Shown here one piece after another: positions 6,858 through 15,546 of a stretch of DNA of 15,546 nucleotides (position 1 is its first letter; every line of letters begins with the position of its first letter). The DNA is from CAYLZO01 sp964387775 (GTDB taxonomy: Bacteria; Chloroflexota; Anaerolineae; JAAYZQ01): positions 1 to 15,546 of the forward strand of contig CAYLZO010000124.1 in the NCBI GenBank assembly GCA_964387775.1. Direction: 5' to 3'. The notes below the pieces were generated by a model, which was not told the DNA's origin, did no database searches, and saw only the letters and a program-made list of their open reading frames with translations. The position numbers and the translations under genes were made by a program.

Positions 6858-9677
6858 TCAGGGGGTAGTTGGGATGGCCGTGAGGCGGATCGTGGCCAGG
6901 GCCGCGGCCAGGCCGGGCTCGGTCGCCCCTTCGCCGACGACCAGGGTGACCGGCCGCATCCAGTCCAGCGCCTCCAGGGCTGCGCCGGGCGCAGCCCCCT
7001 TGACGCCGACGATGGCGTGGCCCCAGCGAAACCGCTCCCGCAGATCGCCCCTCGCGCCGAGGGTCCGCAGGGCAGCCACGGCCTCCTCGCCCAACAGGCG
7101 GGAGGCCTCGTCGGCGGCGGCCACGGCGACGATGTGGCCCGGCGGCACGTCGCCCAGGAAGGCGGCCAGCGCCCGGCTGGCACCCGGATCGAGGTGGGTG
7201 TCAAAGGCGGCCGCCGCGACCACCTCGCCGCTGACCGGATGGATCACGGCCAGGTTGTAGCCCCGCTCGCCGGGCGAGACGTCCACGCCGTCGACAAAGA
7301 TGTGGCCGAAATTACCCACCTCCTGGCCCGCGCTCTGCACGACCAGGTTGACGGGCGATTCGACGGTTCGACTCAGCTCACCGGAACTGCCCGTATCGGC
7401 AATGGCCCACGAAGAGAGCTGCACCTCCTCCGCCGGAACCAAGGTCTCGAAATGGAGCCAGACCTCGTTCAGGCCCTCCCTCACCATCTCGGCCGCCAGC
7501 GCGACCTCGTAGTCGAGCCAGCCGGCGGCCAAATCCAGCCGTGCCACGTTCCGGCCATTGGCTTCGATTCGCAGTTGCTGGCCGTCCGCTGGCGCGTAGG
7601 CGCGGAAACTCAGCCGCTGGGCCTGGCCGTTGGCCGGTAGCAGCAGGCGGGCGGCCTGGCGCTGGGCCCAGATGACGCCGCCCGACGGCTCGCCCCAACC
7701 CTCGGCGTAGCTCAACAGGCTCAATGCGTCGCCCGGCTCGACGGTCCACTCGGCGGGCCAGGGGGGCAGGTCCACCCGGTAGGCGTGGGTCCCGTCGTCC
7801 TCGTAGAAGCCCTCGACCGGCAGCACCGACTCGACGTAGGGCGCAACCTCCGGCCCGGCCTGTGGATGGACGACCACGGCGCGGACGTCGAGGAAGCGGA
7901 GCACGTCGGCGGCAACCGCCTGGTCGGCGGCGGCGATGGCGGGGTCCACCGTGTGGCCGGTCTCCAGGGCGATGAGGGTGTTGATCACCGGCGCCTCGGT
8001 GAAATACTGAAACTTGAGGGGCGGGTTACGCGACGTGTTGCCCGCCAGCAGCCGCTTGTGGTGCCCGCTCTGGTAGTATTGCTCGAACATGATGATGGGG
8101 TGCTCGGTGCCCGTCACGCGAAAGCCATTGCGCCAGGCCACCGGCACGTCGAGCAGCGTCCAGTCGCCCGGCATCGCGGCAATTTCGTCATAGACGGGCG
8201 GCACGGTCATGTCGGACAGGGGCAGGGGGATGGACAGGTGCTCAAAGAGGAGCAGAGTTGCAAGTAACAAGTAACAAGTTGGAAGTAAAAAGTTGCCCGA
8301 GGCTCGTGACGGACTTGTAACTTGTGACTTGCTACTTGCAACTCTCCCCAGCAGCCAGCGGGCGCCGAATCCAACCAGCACCGCCAGGCTGAGGACGAGC
8401 AGCACGCTGTAGCGGCTGGGATAGCGGTTGCCTTTGAAGAAGGGCAGTTGGGCAACCAGGGCAAAGGGCAGGGGCAGGCCGGTGTCGTGGCCGTTCACGT
8501 GCAGCGTCGGGCCGAGGGTCAGCAGCCAGAAGGTCAGGGCCGAAAGCGCCCAGAACTTGACGGCCGGCCGGCGCCAGGCGACGACGGCCCCCAGCACGGC
8601 CAGGGCCAGCGTCGCGTAGCCCAGGAACAGGTGCTGGCCGACGGTGTGATGGAAATTGAAACGCGCCACCAGCGAGCCGAAAAGTGGGTGGTGCATCGTC
8701 GGCACCAGGAAGCCGAGCAGGTCGGCGGAAAAGACGTCGGCAAAGCCGCCGCCCTCGACAAAAATGTCCCTTTCGGCCAGCAGGTCGGGCACCATCATGG
8801 CCAGGATGGGGGTCAAGCCCAGGGCAAAGACGAGGCCCAGGACAACCAGCGTGCCCAGCAGCCGCCATCTCGACCGTGAGGCGTGAGGCGTGATACGTGA
8901 TGCGTGGTGCGTGGTGCGTAGGATTGAGCCGAGCAGTTGCCACGCGGCCCACAGCGCGGTGAACAAGACCAGGAACGAGGCGTAGGTCATCTCGGCGTAG
9001 GCCTGAAAGAGGAGAAAGAGGGCAGCCAGCAGGGGATAGCGCCAGCGCCGGGGCCGCTCGCCCACCTTGAACAGATAGAGCACGTAGAAGGGAATCCATT
9101 GCGAACTGGCAATGTTCCACTGGCCCAGGGCGGCGTAAAAGAGCTTGCTGGAAGCAAAGGCGTACAGCAGGCCGCCTGTGAACGCAGCCCAATCGCTAAT
9201 ACCCAATTTCCAATACCGCTTTGACGTCTCGGAACGGATATTGGATATTGGATATTGGATATTGTGTAGGAGGTGTCTGATGAGAAGAAAGGCACCGTAG
9301 CCGCTGAGGATGAAGGAGGAGAGAAGGAGGAGGTTGCTGGTGAGCACGAGGCCGAAAACGGCTTGCAGGGGGATGGAGAGCAGCCCGTTGAGCACCGTCA
9401 GGGTGTAAAAGGCCAGATTGATGTCCAGCGGGTAGAACAAATAGTCGCAGTCGAAGGGGTTGGTCGCCCGGTTCAGAAGGGCGTGTTTCACCCACCACAG
9501 GTTCCAGGTGAGGGGCGGATCGTCCACGCCGTTGCCAGGCACGTGGCTGCCAAAGTGGGCCACCAGCGGCCAGGTCAACGCCAGGGCCAGCAGGGTGTAG
9601 GCCAGCACGACCAAGATATGGATTCGCCAGGTTCTCTGCGGTCTCGGCAAGCTCTCGGTTCCTCCGCGCTCCATCAT
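6858..9677 (-). CDS. Large polytopic membrane protein with C-terminal ILEI/FAM3-type domain (GT-C-like, function unknown)
   Basis: The protein has 939 residues. TM1 is about residues 20-40 (VVLAYTLLALALTWPLV). A first extracytoplasmic loop with an acidic pair, GNGVDDPPLTWNLWW, follows, as in GT-C-type glycosyltransferases. About ten more hydrophobic segments run to about residue 485. The remainder is soluble and probably extracytoplasmic: a linker domain, a beta-sandwich-like region (about 680-775) and, at about 780-902, an ILEI domain with VDGVDVSPGERGYNLAVIHP, FDTH, GHIVAVAAADEASR and RWGHAIVGVKGAAPG. ILEI domains have a FAM3/POMGNT1-type fold, so a role in cell-surface glycan transfer or binding is plausible but unproven. 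ATG 9677 (or 9674) is chosen because GAGGGTGG precedes it. The frame is open for 85 more codons upstream, but that sequence crosses palindromic intergenic DNA. Three 7-bp-period insertions lie at residues about 139-163, 252-268 and 445-475, all leaving the frame open. Confidence 0.85.
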   Translation of the reverse strand: MMERGGTESLPRPQRTWRIHILVVLAYTLLALALTWPLVAHFGSHVPGNGVDDPPLTWNLWWVKHALLNRATNPFDCDYLFYPLDINLAFYTLTVLNGLLSIPLQAVFGLVLTSNLLLLSSFILSGYGAFLLIRHLLHNIQYPISNIRSETSKRYWKLGISDWAAFTGGLLYAFASSKLFYAALGQWNIASSQWIPFYVLYLFKVGERPRRWRYPLLAALFLLFQAYAEMTYASFLVLFTALWAAWQLLGSILRTTHHASRITPHASRSRWRLLGTLVVLGLVFALGLTPILAMMVPDLLAERDIFVEGGGFADVFSADLLGFLVPTMHHPLFGSLVARFNFHHTVGQHLFLGYATLALAVLGAVVAWRRPAVKFWALSALTFWLLTLGPTLHVNGHDTGLPLPFALVAQLPFFKGNRYPSRYSVLLVLSLAVLVGFGARWLLGRVASSKSQVTSPSRASGNFLLPTCYLLLATLLLFEHLSIPLPLSDMTVPPVYDEIAAMPGDWTLLDVPVAWRNGFRVTGTEHPIIMFEQYYQSGHHKRLLAGNTSRNPPLKFQYFTEAPVINTLIALETGHTVDPAIAAADQAVAADVLRFLDVRAVVVHPQAGPEVAPYVESVLPVEGFYEDDGTHAYRVDLPPWPAEWTVEPGDALSLLSYAEGWGEPSGGVIWAQRQAARLLLPANGQAQRLSFRAYAPADGQQLRIEANGRNVARLDLAAGWLDYEVALAAEMVREGLNEVWLHFETLVPAEEVQLSSWAIADTGSSGELSRTVESPVNLVVQSAGQEVGNFGHIFVDGVDVSPGERGYNLAVIHPVSGEVVAAAAFDTHLDPGASRALAAFLGDVPPGHIVAVAAADEASRLLGEEAVAALRTLGARGDLRERFRWGHAIVGVKGAAPGAALEALDWMRPVTLVVGEGATEPGLAAALATIRLTAIPTTP
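8255..8344. repeat. Inverted heptad-repeat element 2 (AAGTNNN / ACTTGNN arms around a core)
   Basis: The left arm (8255-8296) is six 7-bp units of form RAGTNNN. A 16-bp core follows, CCGAGGCTCGTGACGG (8297-8312). The right arm (8313-8344) is four units of form ACTTGNN plus ACTC. The outer ends GAGTTGCAAGTA and TACTTGCAACTC are perfect inverted repeats; AGC/AAC differences appear further in. The element is 90 bp, exactly 30 codons, inside the membrane-protein gene. Confidence 0.85.
8875..8923. repeat. Heptad-repeat array 3 (CGTGRKR x7)
   Basis: Seven consecutive 7-bp units start at 8875: CGTGAGG twice, CGTGATA, CGTGATG, CGTGGTG twice, then the diverged CGTAGGA. There is no inverted arm. The array lies in the membrane-protein gene, where it encodes a His/Ser/Thr-rich stretch (TTHHASRITPHASR) in a loop between two membrane segments. 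Confidence 0.85.
9191..9263. repeat. Inverted heptad-repeat element 1 (AATNYCC / GGATATT arms around a core)
   Basis: The left arm is four 7-bp units beginning AAT (9191-9218). The core CTTTGACGTCTCGGAAC (9219-9235) follows, and the right arm is four perfect GGATATT units (9236-9263), each the complement of AATATCC. In the membrane-protein frame it encodes a loop containing IQYPISNI. The layout (arm, short core, inverted arm) is the same as in the element at 8255-8344. Confidence 0.85.
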
Positions 9678-9723
9678 ACCACCCTCACTGGGTTTTGGCA
9701 ACTTGATGGCGGCAATGTAGAAA

Positions 9724-9754
9724 TGACACTGGGGGGACAGGTCCCCCAGTGTCA
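9724..9754. repeat. 12-bp perfect palindrome with 7-nt loop
   Basis: TGACACTGGGGG (9724-9735) and CCCCCAGTGTCA (9743-9754) flank GACAGGT. It lies about 47 bp upstream of the membrane-protein start and 25 bp upstream of the folC -35 box. No T-tract follows on either strand, so a terminator is unlikely. It may be a dispersed repeat or an operator. Confidence 0.7.
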
Positions 9755-9779
9755 CTATCACATAACCGCCACCGGCGAC

Positions 9780-9808
9780 TTTACATTTCAGGACAATTAG
9801 GCTAGAAT
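9780..9808 (+). promoter_or_regulatory. Promoter of folC
   Basis: TTTACA (9780-9785) and TAGAAT (9803-9808) are 17 bp apart, each matching consensus at 5 of 6 positions. The predicted start near 9815 gives an unusually long leader of about 170 nt. Confidence 0.65.
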
Positions 9809-9946
9809 GGCGGGGAAGAAAGCGACCCTCTCGCTTGGGAGAGAGATTGGGATAATGGGGGAATTGGTGACTTGTAGGTAACTTTCCCCCTCCCCCGGCC
9901 CCCGCCTGGGGCGCTAACGACGTGTCCCCCAAGGGAGGGGAGAAAC

Positions 9947-9970
9947 ACCCTCTCCCCTGGAGGAGAGGGT
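9947..9970. repeat. REP-like hairpin next to the folC ribosome binding site
   Basis: ACCCTCTCC (9947-9955) pairs perfectly with GGAGAGGGT (9962-9970) across CCTGGA. The following AGGGTGAGGGG carries the only Shine-Dalgarno-like sequence of folC, and a second pairing (CACCCT with AGGGTG) could include it. Confidence 0.7.
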
Positions 9971-9986
9971 AGGGTGAGGGGGGCTC

Positions 9987-11336
9987 TTGTCAACAGAATC
10001 AACCTATCGCGACACACTCAAGTACATCTATCACTTCACCGACTATGAGAAGCGGGGTCTGGCGGCCTACGCCCCCGAATTCTACAACCTGGACCGGGTG
10101 CGCCGGCTTCTGGCCTTGCTGGGCGATCCCCACCATACCTTCGAGTCGGTCCACATCGCCGGCACCAAGGGCAAGGGCTCGACGGCGGCCCTGATCGAGT
10201 CGATCTTGCGGGCAGCGGGCCTGCGCACCGGGCTCTACACCTCACCCCACCTCCACACTTTCCGCGAGCGCATCCGCGCGGGCGGCGCGCTGATCCCCGA
10301 GGACGAGGTGGTCCGCCTGGTGGCCGAGATGCGGCCCCTGCTGGCCCAGATCCCCGAGATCACGACCTTTGAGGTGATGACGGGGCTGGCCTTTGCCTGG
10401 TTCGCCGAGCAGGGCGTCGAGTGGGCGGTGCTGGAGGTGGGCCTGGGCGGCCGGCTGGACGCGACCAACGTCGTCACGCCGGCGGTGGCCGTCGTCACCT
10501 CCATCAGCCTCGACCACACGGCCATCCTGGGCGAGACCCACGCCGAGATCGCCCGCGAAAAGGCCAGCATCGTCAAGCCGGGCGTGCCCGTCGTCTGCGC
10601 CCCCCAGGTGGCCGAGGCGCTGGCCGCCATCGAGGCGGTGTGCCGCGACCAGAACGCGCCCTTGACCCTCGTCGGCCGCGACTGGACTTGGGAGATGCAA
10701 GAGGACAGCCCCCAGGGCCAATCTTTCACGGTCCACCACGGGAGGGAATCGTACGAGGATTTGAGGCTGCCGCTGCTGGGCCGGGTCCAGGTGGTGAACG
10801 CCACGACGGCGTTGGCCGCGGTCTCGTTGCTGGAAGGGGCCGGGGTCCAGGTTTCGGCAGACGCGATCCGCGTGGGGCTGCGCTCCGTCCACTGGCCGGC
10901 CCGGCTGGAGGTCCTGAGCCGCGAGCCGCTGCTGGTGGCCGACAGCGCGCACAATGGCGACTCGGCGTGCAAGCTGATTGCGACCTTGCGCGACGTATTC
11001 GATCCGCAGCGACTCGTCGTCGTGATGGGCGCCTCGGCCGACCACGTGACGCCGGCACTGCTGGAAGCGCTTCTGGCCGGCGCCGACCGGGCCATCGCCA
11101 CCCAGGCCCGGCATCCCCGGGCCGCCGACCCGGCCTGGATCCAGGAGCAGGCGGCCGAGCTGGGGTTCGACGTCGAGACGAGCCCGGCCGTGCCCCAGGC
11201 CCTGGACTTGGCCCTGGCCAAAGCCGGCCCCGGCACCCTGGTCTGCTGCACCGGCTCCGTATTCGTCGCCGCCGAGGCGCGGGCTGCCTGGTTCGCCCGG
11301 CAAGGCGAGCCCCTGCCGCCATCCGATCCGCTCTAG
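9987..11336 (+). CDS. folC: Bifunctional folylpolyglutamate synthase / dihydrofolate synthase
   Basis: The protein has 449 residues, typical for FolC (about 420-450). It is a Mur-ligase-type cytoplasmic ATPase that adds glutamate to dihydropteroate and to reduced folates. The phosphate loop is GTKGKGST (residues 59-66), followed by GLYTSPHLHTFRERI, the Mg-binding-region motif EVGLGGRLDATN (about 146-158) and SLDHTAILG (174-182), then REKASIVKPG with the Lys usually carbamylated in this family. The C-terminal Mur-like domain has RLEVLS and DSAHNGDSA. The start is a TTG (9987), as no ATG or GTG lies near. GAGGGGG precedes it by a few bases, and the encoded N-terminus (TYRDTLKYIYHFTDYEKRGL) matches the family start. 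The gene is monocistronic or weakly linked to lon, which has its own promoter 29 bp downstream. Confidence 0.95.
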   Translation: MSTESTYRDTLKYIYHFTDYEKRGLAAYAPEFYNLDRVRRLLALLGDPHHTFESVHIAGTKGKGSTAALIESILRAAGLRTGLYTSPHLHTFRERIRAGGALIPEDEVVRLVAEMRPLLAQIPEITTFEVMTGLAFAWFAEQGVEWAVLEVGLGGRLDATNVVTPAVAVVTSISLDHTAILGETHAEIAREKASIVKPGVPVVCAPQVAEALAAIEAVCRDQNAPLTLVGRDWTWEMQEDSPQGQSFTVHHGRESYEDLRLPLLGRVQVVNATTALAAVSLLEGAGVQVSADAIRVGLRSVHWPARLEVLSREPLLVADSAHNGDSACKLIATLRDVFDPQRLVVVMGASADHVTPALLEALLAGADRAIATQARHPRAADPAWIQEQAAELGFDVETSPAVPQALDLALAKAGPGTLVCCTGSVFVAAEARAAWFARQGEPLPPSDPL

Positions 11337-11364
11337 GCTCAAACCGATCCAGCCTGGAGCCGAG

Positions 11365-11393
11365 TTGTCTTTTCGTTCATCCTGTGCTATATT
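11365..11393 (+). promoter_or_regulatory. Promoter of lon (extended -10)
   Basis: TTGTCT (11365-11370) and TATATT (11388-11393) are 17 bp apart. The -10 matches 5 of 6 and is preceded by TGC, an extended -10. The predicted start is near 11400. No CIRCE or other heat-shock operator is visible. Confidence 0.7.
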
Positions 11394-11431
11394 GCCCCTG
11401 CATACCTGTTCAAATGGAGGCATAGCCCACA

Positions 11432-13846
<2,415 letters not shown>

Positions 13847-13862
13847 GGGTGGAGGACGGATC

Positions 13863-15140
13863 ATGGTGATTCTAATCGTCGGTCTCGCCTTTCTGGTCTT
13901 TATGATCCTGACCTTCCGCACCCCCGCGCCCAAACTAGATCGCCTGATCTTTTTCCTGCTCTTGTTGGCATCGGCAGGCATTTTGGCCTACTTGTTTCTG
14001 GTCAGGGTCCTGGAGTTCAACCCTAACCCAACCCGGGTAACGGCTGCGAACCGATTGACCGAAAACAAGTTCATCGATTTGACTCAGGTGGTGCCCGGCG
14101 TCTTTGACCTCGACTATCTCCATCGGATCGACACCGACGGGGACGAGGACGAGGAAATCAAAGAAGAATGGCTGGCTTTCTACCAGTACGACGTCCATCT
14201 GCGGGAGGAAGCCCCCCCGGTCGGGCCTTTTGGCGCGGCCATCTACGACCTCGACGATTGCCGCCCGCCCGCCATCCTCTCCTTCGAGTTAGTGCCGGTC
14301 AGCTACGACTACTTGGGCGAGAATGACACGCGCCTCCATGTGGAGAATATCATTGCCTACCAAGATCCCCTTTCGGCCAACAAGGACCGGCCCGAGGTCA
14401 TTATTACCGGTCTGACGCGTGGCGCCGCAACCGATCTCAACATCTTTCGCAAGACGGGGGTGAGACAGAATTGTCGTGATCGGCAAAATAATCCGGGTCA
14501 GGCATTTCCCAATCCTTTCCAATATAAAAACGTAGGTTCTTTCCGGGCCAACTATCTGATCCGGCGAGATGGTCACACGGTCAGCACTTTTGACCGTGCG
14601 CCGTTCGAACGCAGTCAGATCACGATCCGGCGCGACTATCGTCCCGTGAACGGCTCCTACTTCAAAGCCGGCACCGAGACGCTACTGGACCCGGTCGAGG
14701 TGAGCCTGGCCTTTGGCGGCGCCCGGCCCGACGACATCCCCGAGGTCTATTATCCCGAGAAGGCTGTCCTGGCCTTTTATCTGAATCTGGGCAAGGATCG
14801 GGACAAGTTGGACGAAGCGGCAAGCTACATGAGTGAGGACGGTCGGGCTATCTACAATATCGACACCGACCCGTTCGGCGTGGCGATGCCTCGCGACGAG
14901 TTGGCCCGGGTGCTGGTCTTGGAGATCCGCTACAACCCCGACATCCAGGCCGAGCGCCTCCACGAGGACCGGGAGGTGACCGTCACCGTGGTAGGCATGG
15001 ACGCCAAGGGACACTTTGACTATGACGATCGCTGCCAGGTGACCTGGACCGTCGTCGGCGTCGAGGACCCGACGGCGCGGCCCTATGGCTGCGAGTGGCG
15101 GCTGGAGACCTACTGGTCGCCCTGTGCGATTGGGAAGTGA
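13863..15140 (+). CDS. Membrane-anchored protein of unknown function with Asp-rich (FG-GAP/EF-hand-like) motif
   Basis: The protein has 425 residues. ATG 13863 has GGAGG at 13851-13855, 7 nt upstream, and lies 16 bp after the lon stop, so co-transcription is likely. Two membrane segments (about residues 2-18 and 29-47) are separated by a short basic loop (RTPAPKLDR). By the positive-inside rule, the 375-residue C-terminal part is extracytoplasmic. That part contains DLDYLHRIDTDGDEDEEI (about 80-97), an acidic Dx[DN]xDG-like calcium-loop pattern of the kind seen in FG-GAP/VCBS repeats, followed by WLAFYQYDV and GPFGAAIYDLDD. Several Cys residues (CRPP, QNC, DRC, YGC, SPC) could form disulfides. 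I do not recognise a named family, and no catalytic signature is evident. The link to Lon is positional only. Confidence 0.85.
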   Translation: MVILIVGLAFLVFMILTFRTPAPKLDRLIFFLLLLASAGILAYLFLVRVLEFNPNPTRVTAANRLTENKFIDLTQVVPGVFDLDYLHRIDTDGDEDEEIKEEWLAFYQYDVHLREEAPPVGPFGAAIYDLDDCRPPAILSFELVPVSYDYLGENDTRLHVENIIAYQDPLSANKDRPEVIITGLTRGAATDLNIFRKTGVRQNCRDRQNNPGQAFPNPFQYKNVGSFRANYLIRRDGHTVSTFDRAPFERSQITIRRDYRPVNGSYFKAGTETLLDPVEVSLAFGGARPDDIPEVYYPEKAVLAFYLNLGKDRDKLDEAASYMSEDGRAIYNIDTDPFGVAMPRDELARVLVLEIRYNPDIQAERLHEDREVTVTVVGMDAKGHFDYDDRCQVTWTVVGVEDPTARPYGCEWRLETYWSPCAIGK

Positions 15141-15147
15141 TCGGCGG

Positions 15148-15546
15148 ATGGCCACCGTCTCTTCTGTCGGTCTGTCGGAGCAGGACGAACAGACCATTCT
15201 CAAACCCCAAACCACCTCGCCGGCCAAACTCGCCGAGACCCTCGTCGCCCTGGCCAATGCCAGCGGCGGCACCCTCCTCGTCGGCGCGCCCGAGGGCCTG
15301 ACCGACCCCGACGCCGCGCTCGACCGCGCCCTACAAGCGGCCCTAGCCGTGGCTCCGCCGCTGATCATCCCCCTGCCCCAGGTCGAGGAGGTGGACGGCG
15401 TGCCGGTGCTCGTCGTCCACGTGCCGCCGGGCCTGCCCCACGTCTACAGCTACAAGGGCAAATACCTGGTCCGCGACGGGACGCGCAACCGGCCGCTGAC
15501 GCCCCAGCAGCTCAGCGCGATGATCCTCGCCGAGGTCCGCGCCCGC
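15148..15546 (+). CDS. AlbA_2/Schlafen-type putative nucleic-acid- or ATP-binding protein, 3'-truncated by window end
   Basis: ATG 15148, 7 bp after the upstream stop, opens a frame that runs off the window (133 codons seen). It reads SEQDEQTILKPQ, then KLAETLVALANASGGTLLVGA, VVHVPPGLPHVYSY and GKYLVRDGTRNRPLTPQQL. The pattern of a helix ending in A-N-A-S-G-G-T-L-L-V-G, a strand with P-x-G-x-x-x-P and then Y-x-R-x-G-x-x-x-x-x-x is that of the AlbA_2 (divergent AAA-4/Schlafen) domain, usually followed by a winged-helix region in bacterial regulators. The opening differs from the usual ExxxLEFK motif: here it is EQTILKPQ. No Shine-Dalgarno is visible, so translation may be coupled to the upstream gene. 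Function is unassigned; such proteins are annotated as transcriptional regulators or ATP-binding proteins. Confidence 0.75.
   Translation, partial: MATVSSVGLSEQDEQTILKPQTTSPAKLAETLVALANASGGTLLVGAPEGLTDPDAALDRALQAALAVAPPLIIPLPQVEEVDGVPVLVVHVPPGLPHVYSYKGKYLVRDGTRNRPLTPQQLSAMILAEVRAR

Larger units (their letters stand above)
9678..9986. other. Divergent intergenic region between the membrane-protein gene and folC
   Basis: This gene-free 309 bp contains, from left to right, a 12-bp perfect palindrome (9724-9754), a folC promoter (9780-9808), a purine-rich stretch with an imperfect ACCCTCTC/GAGAG hairpin (about 9824-9844), a C-rich run and a second, perfect hairpin of the same type (9947-9970). 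I saw no convincing promoter for the membrane-protein gene. GATAGT with TG upstream on the minus strand near 9755-9765 is the best weak candidate. Confidence 0.6.

Noticed and set aside
6785..7204. Upstream extension of the efp reading frame
   Set aside because: The frame is open only as a different frame of the upstream gene. EF-P homology, SD and promoter all place the start at 6784.
8255..9263. Repeat arrays considered as CRISPR
   Set aside because: Units are 7 bp without spacers and lie inside a coding gene; no cas genes are present.
9678..9932. 85-codon N-terminal extension of the membrane-protein ORF
   Set aside because: The extension translates palindromic and C-rich intergenic repeats; SD and first membrane helix fit the ATG at 9677 or 9674.

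Overview
The window is about 15.5 kb of GC-rich bacterial chromosome (a 1-kb AT-richer stretch at the left end aside). The gene families, the TTG starts, the C-terminal YYLPIIRK tail of the secreted protease and the heptanucleotide-repeat insertions inside a gene all suggest Chloroflexota (an Anaerolineae/Caldilineae-like lineage). That assignment is inference from gene style, not from a phylogenetic marker.

Layout. Positions 1-1041 hold no intact gene. They contain a decayed N-terminal piece of an FMN-reductase-like flavoprotein (about 112-282) and a previously unlisted 162-bp MITE-like element at 670-831, with 20-bp terminal inverted repeats and a perfect 9-bp target-site duplication. A 1285-residue secreted S8 protease follows (1042-4899), built from signal peptide, pro-domain, catalytic domain with inserted PA domain, Fn3-like domain, a Rossmann/GATase-like domain split by a CHRD domain, a PKD domain and a short C-terminal tail. 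It ends at a strong terminator. Next is a LysE-family exporter whose 3' end runs out of frame into a truncated, frameshifted macro-domain gene (junction near 5710), which looks like a deletion scar. A 13-bp perfect stem separates this convergent pair from the minus-strand genes.

The minus-strand genes are efp (6227-6784), with a full-consensus TTGACA-17-TATAAT promoter, and upstream of it a 939-residue polytopic membrane protein (6858-9677) ending in an ILEI/FAM3-type domain. The membrane-protein gene carries three different 7-bp-period repeat insertions that keep it in frame. The divergent intergenic region (9678-9986) holds a palindrome, a good folC promoter and two REP-like hairpins.

On the plus strand follow folC (9987-11336), lon (11432-13846, own promoter), a membrane-anchored protein with an acidic Asp-rich motif (13863-15140), and the start of an AlbA_2/Schlafen-type protein cut by the window edge (15148-15546). 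The last three are closely spaced and probably co-transcribed from the lon promoter. The core genes (efp, folC, lon) are ordinary housekeeping. I do not see a complete new defence or metabolic system. The unusual material is the MITE, the heptad elements, the LysE/macro scar and the domain fusions in the two large exported or membrane proteins.
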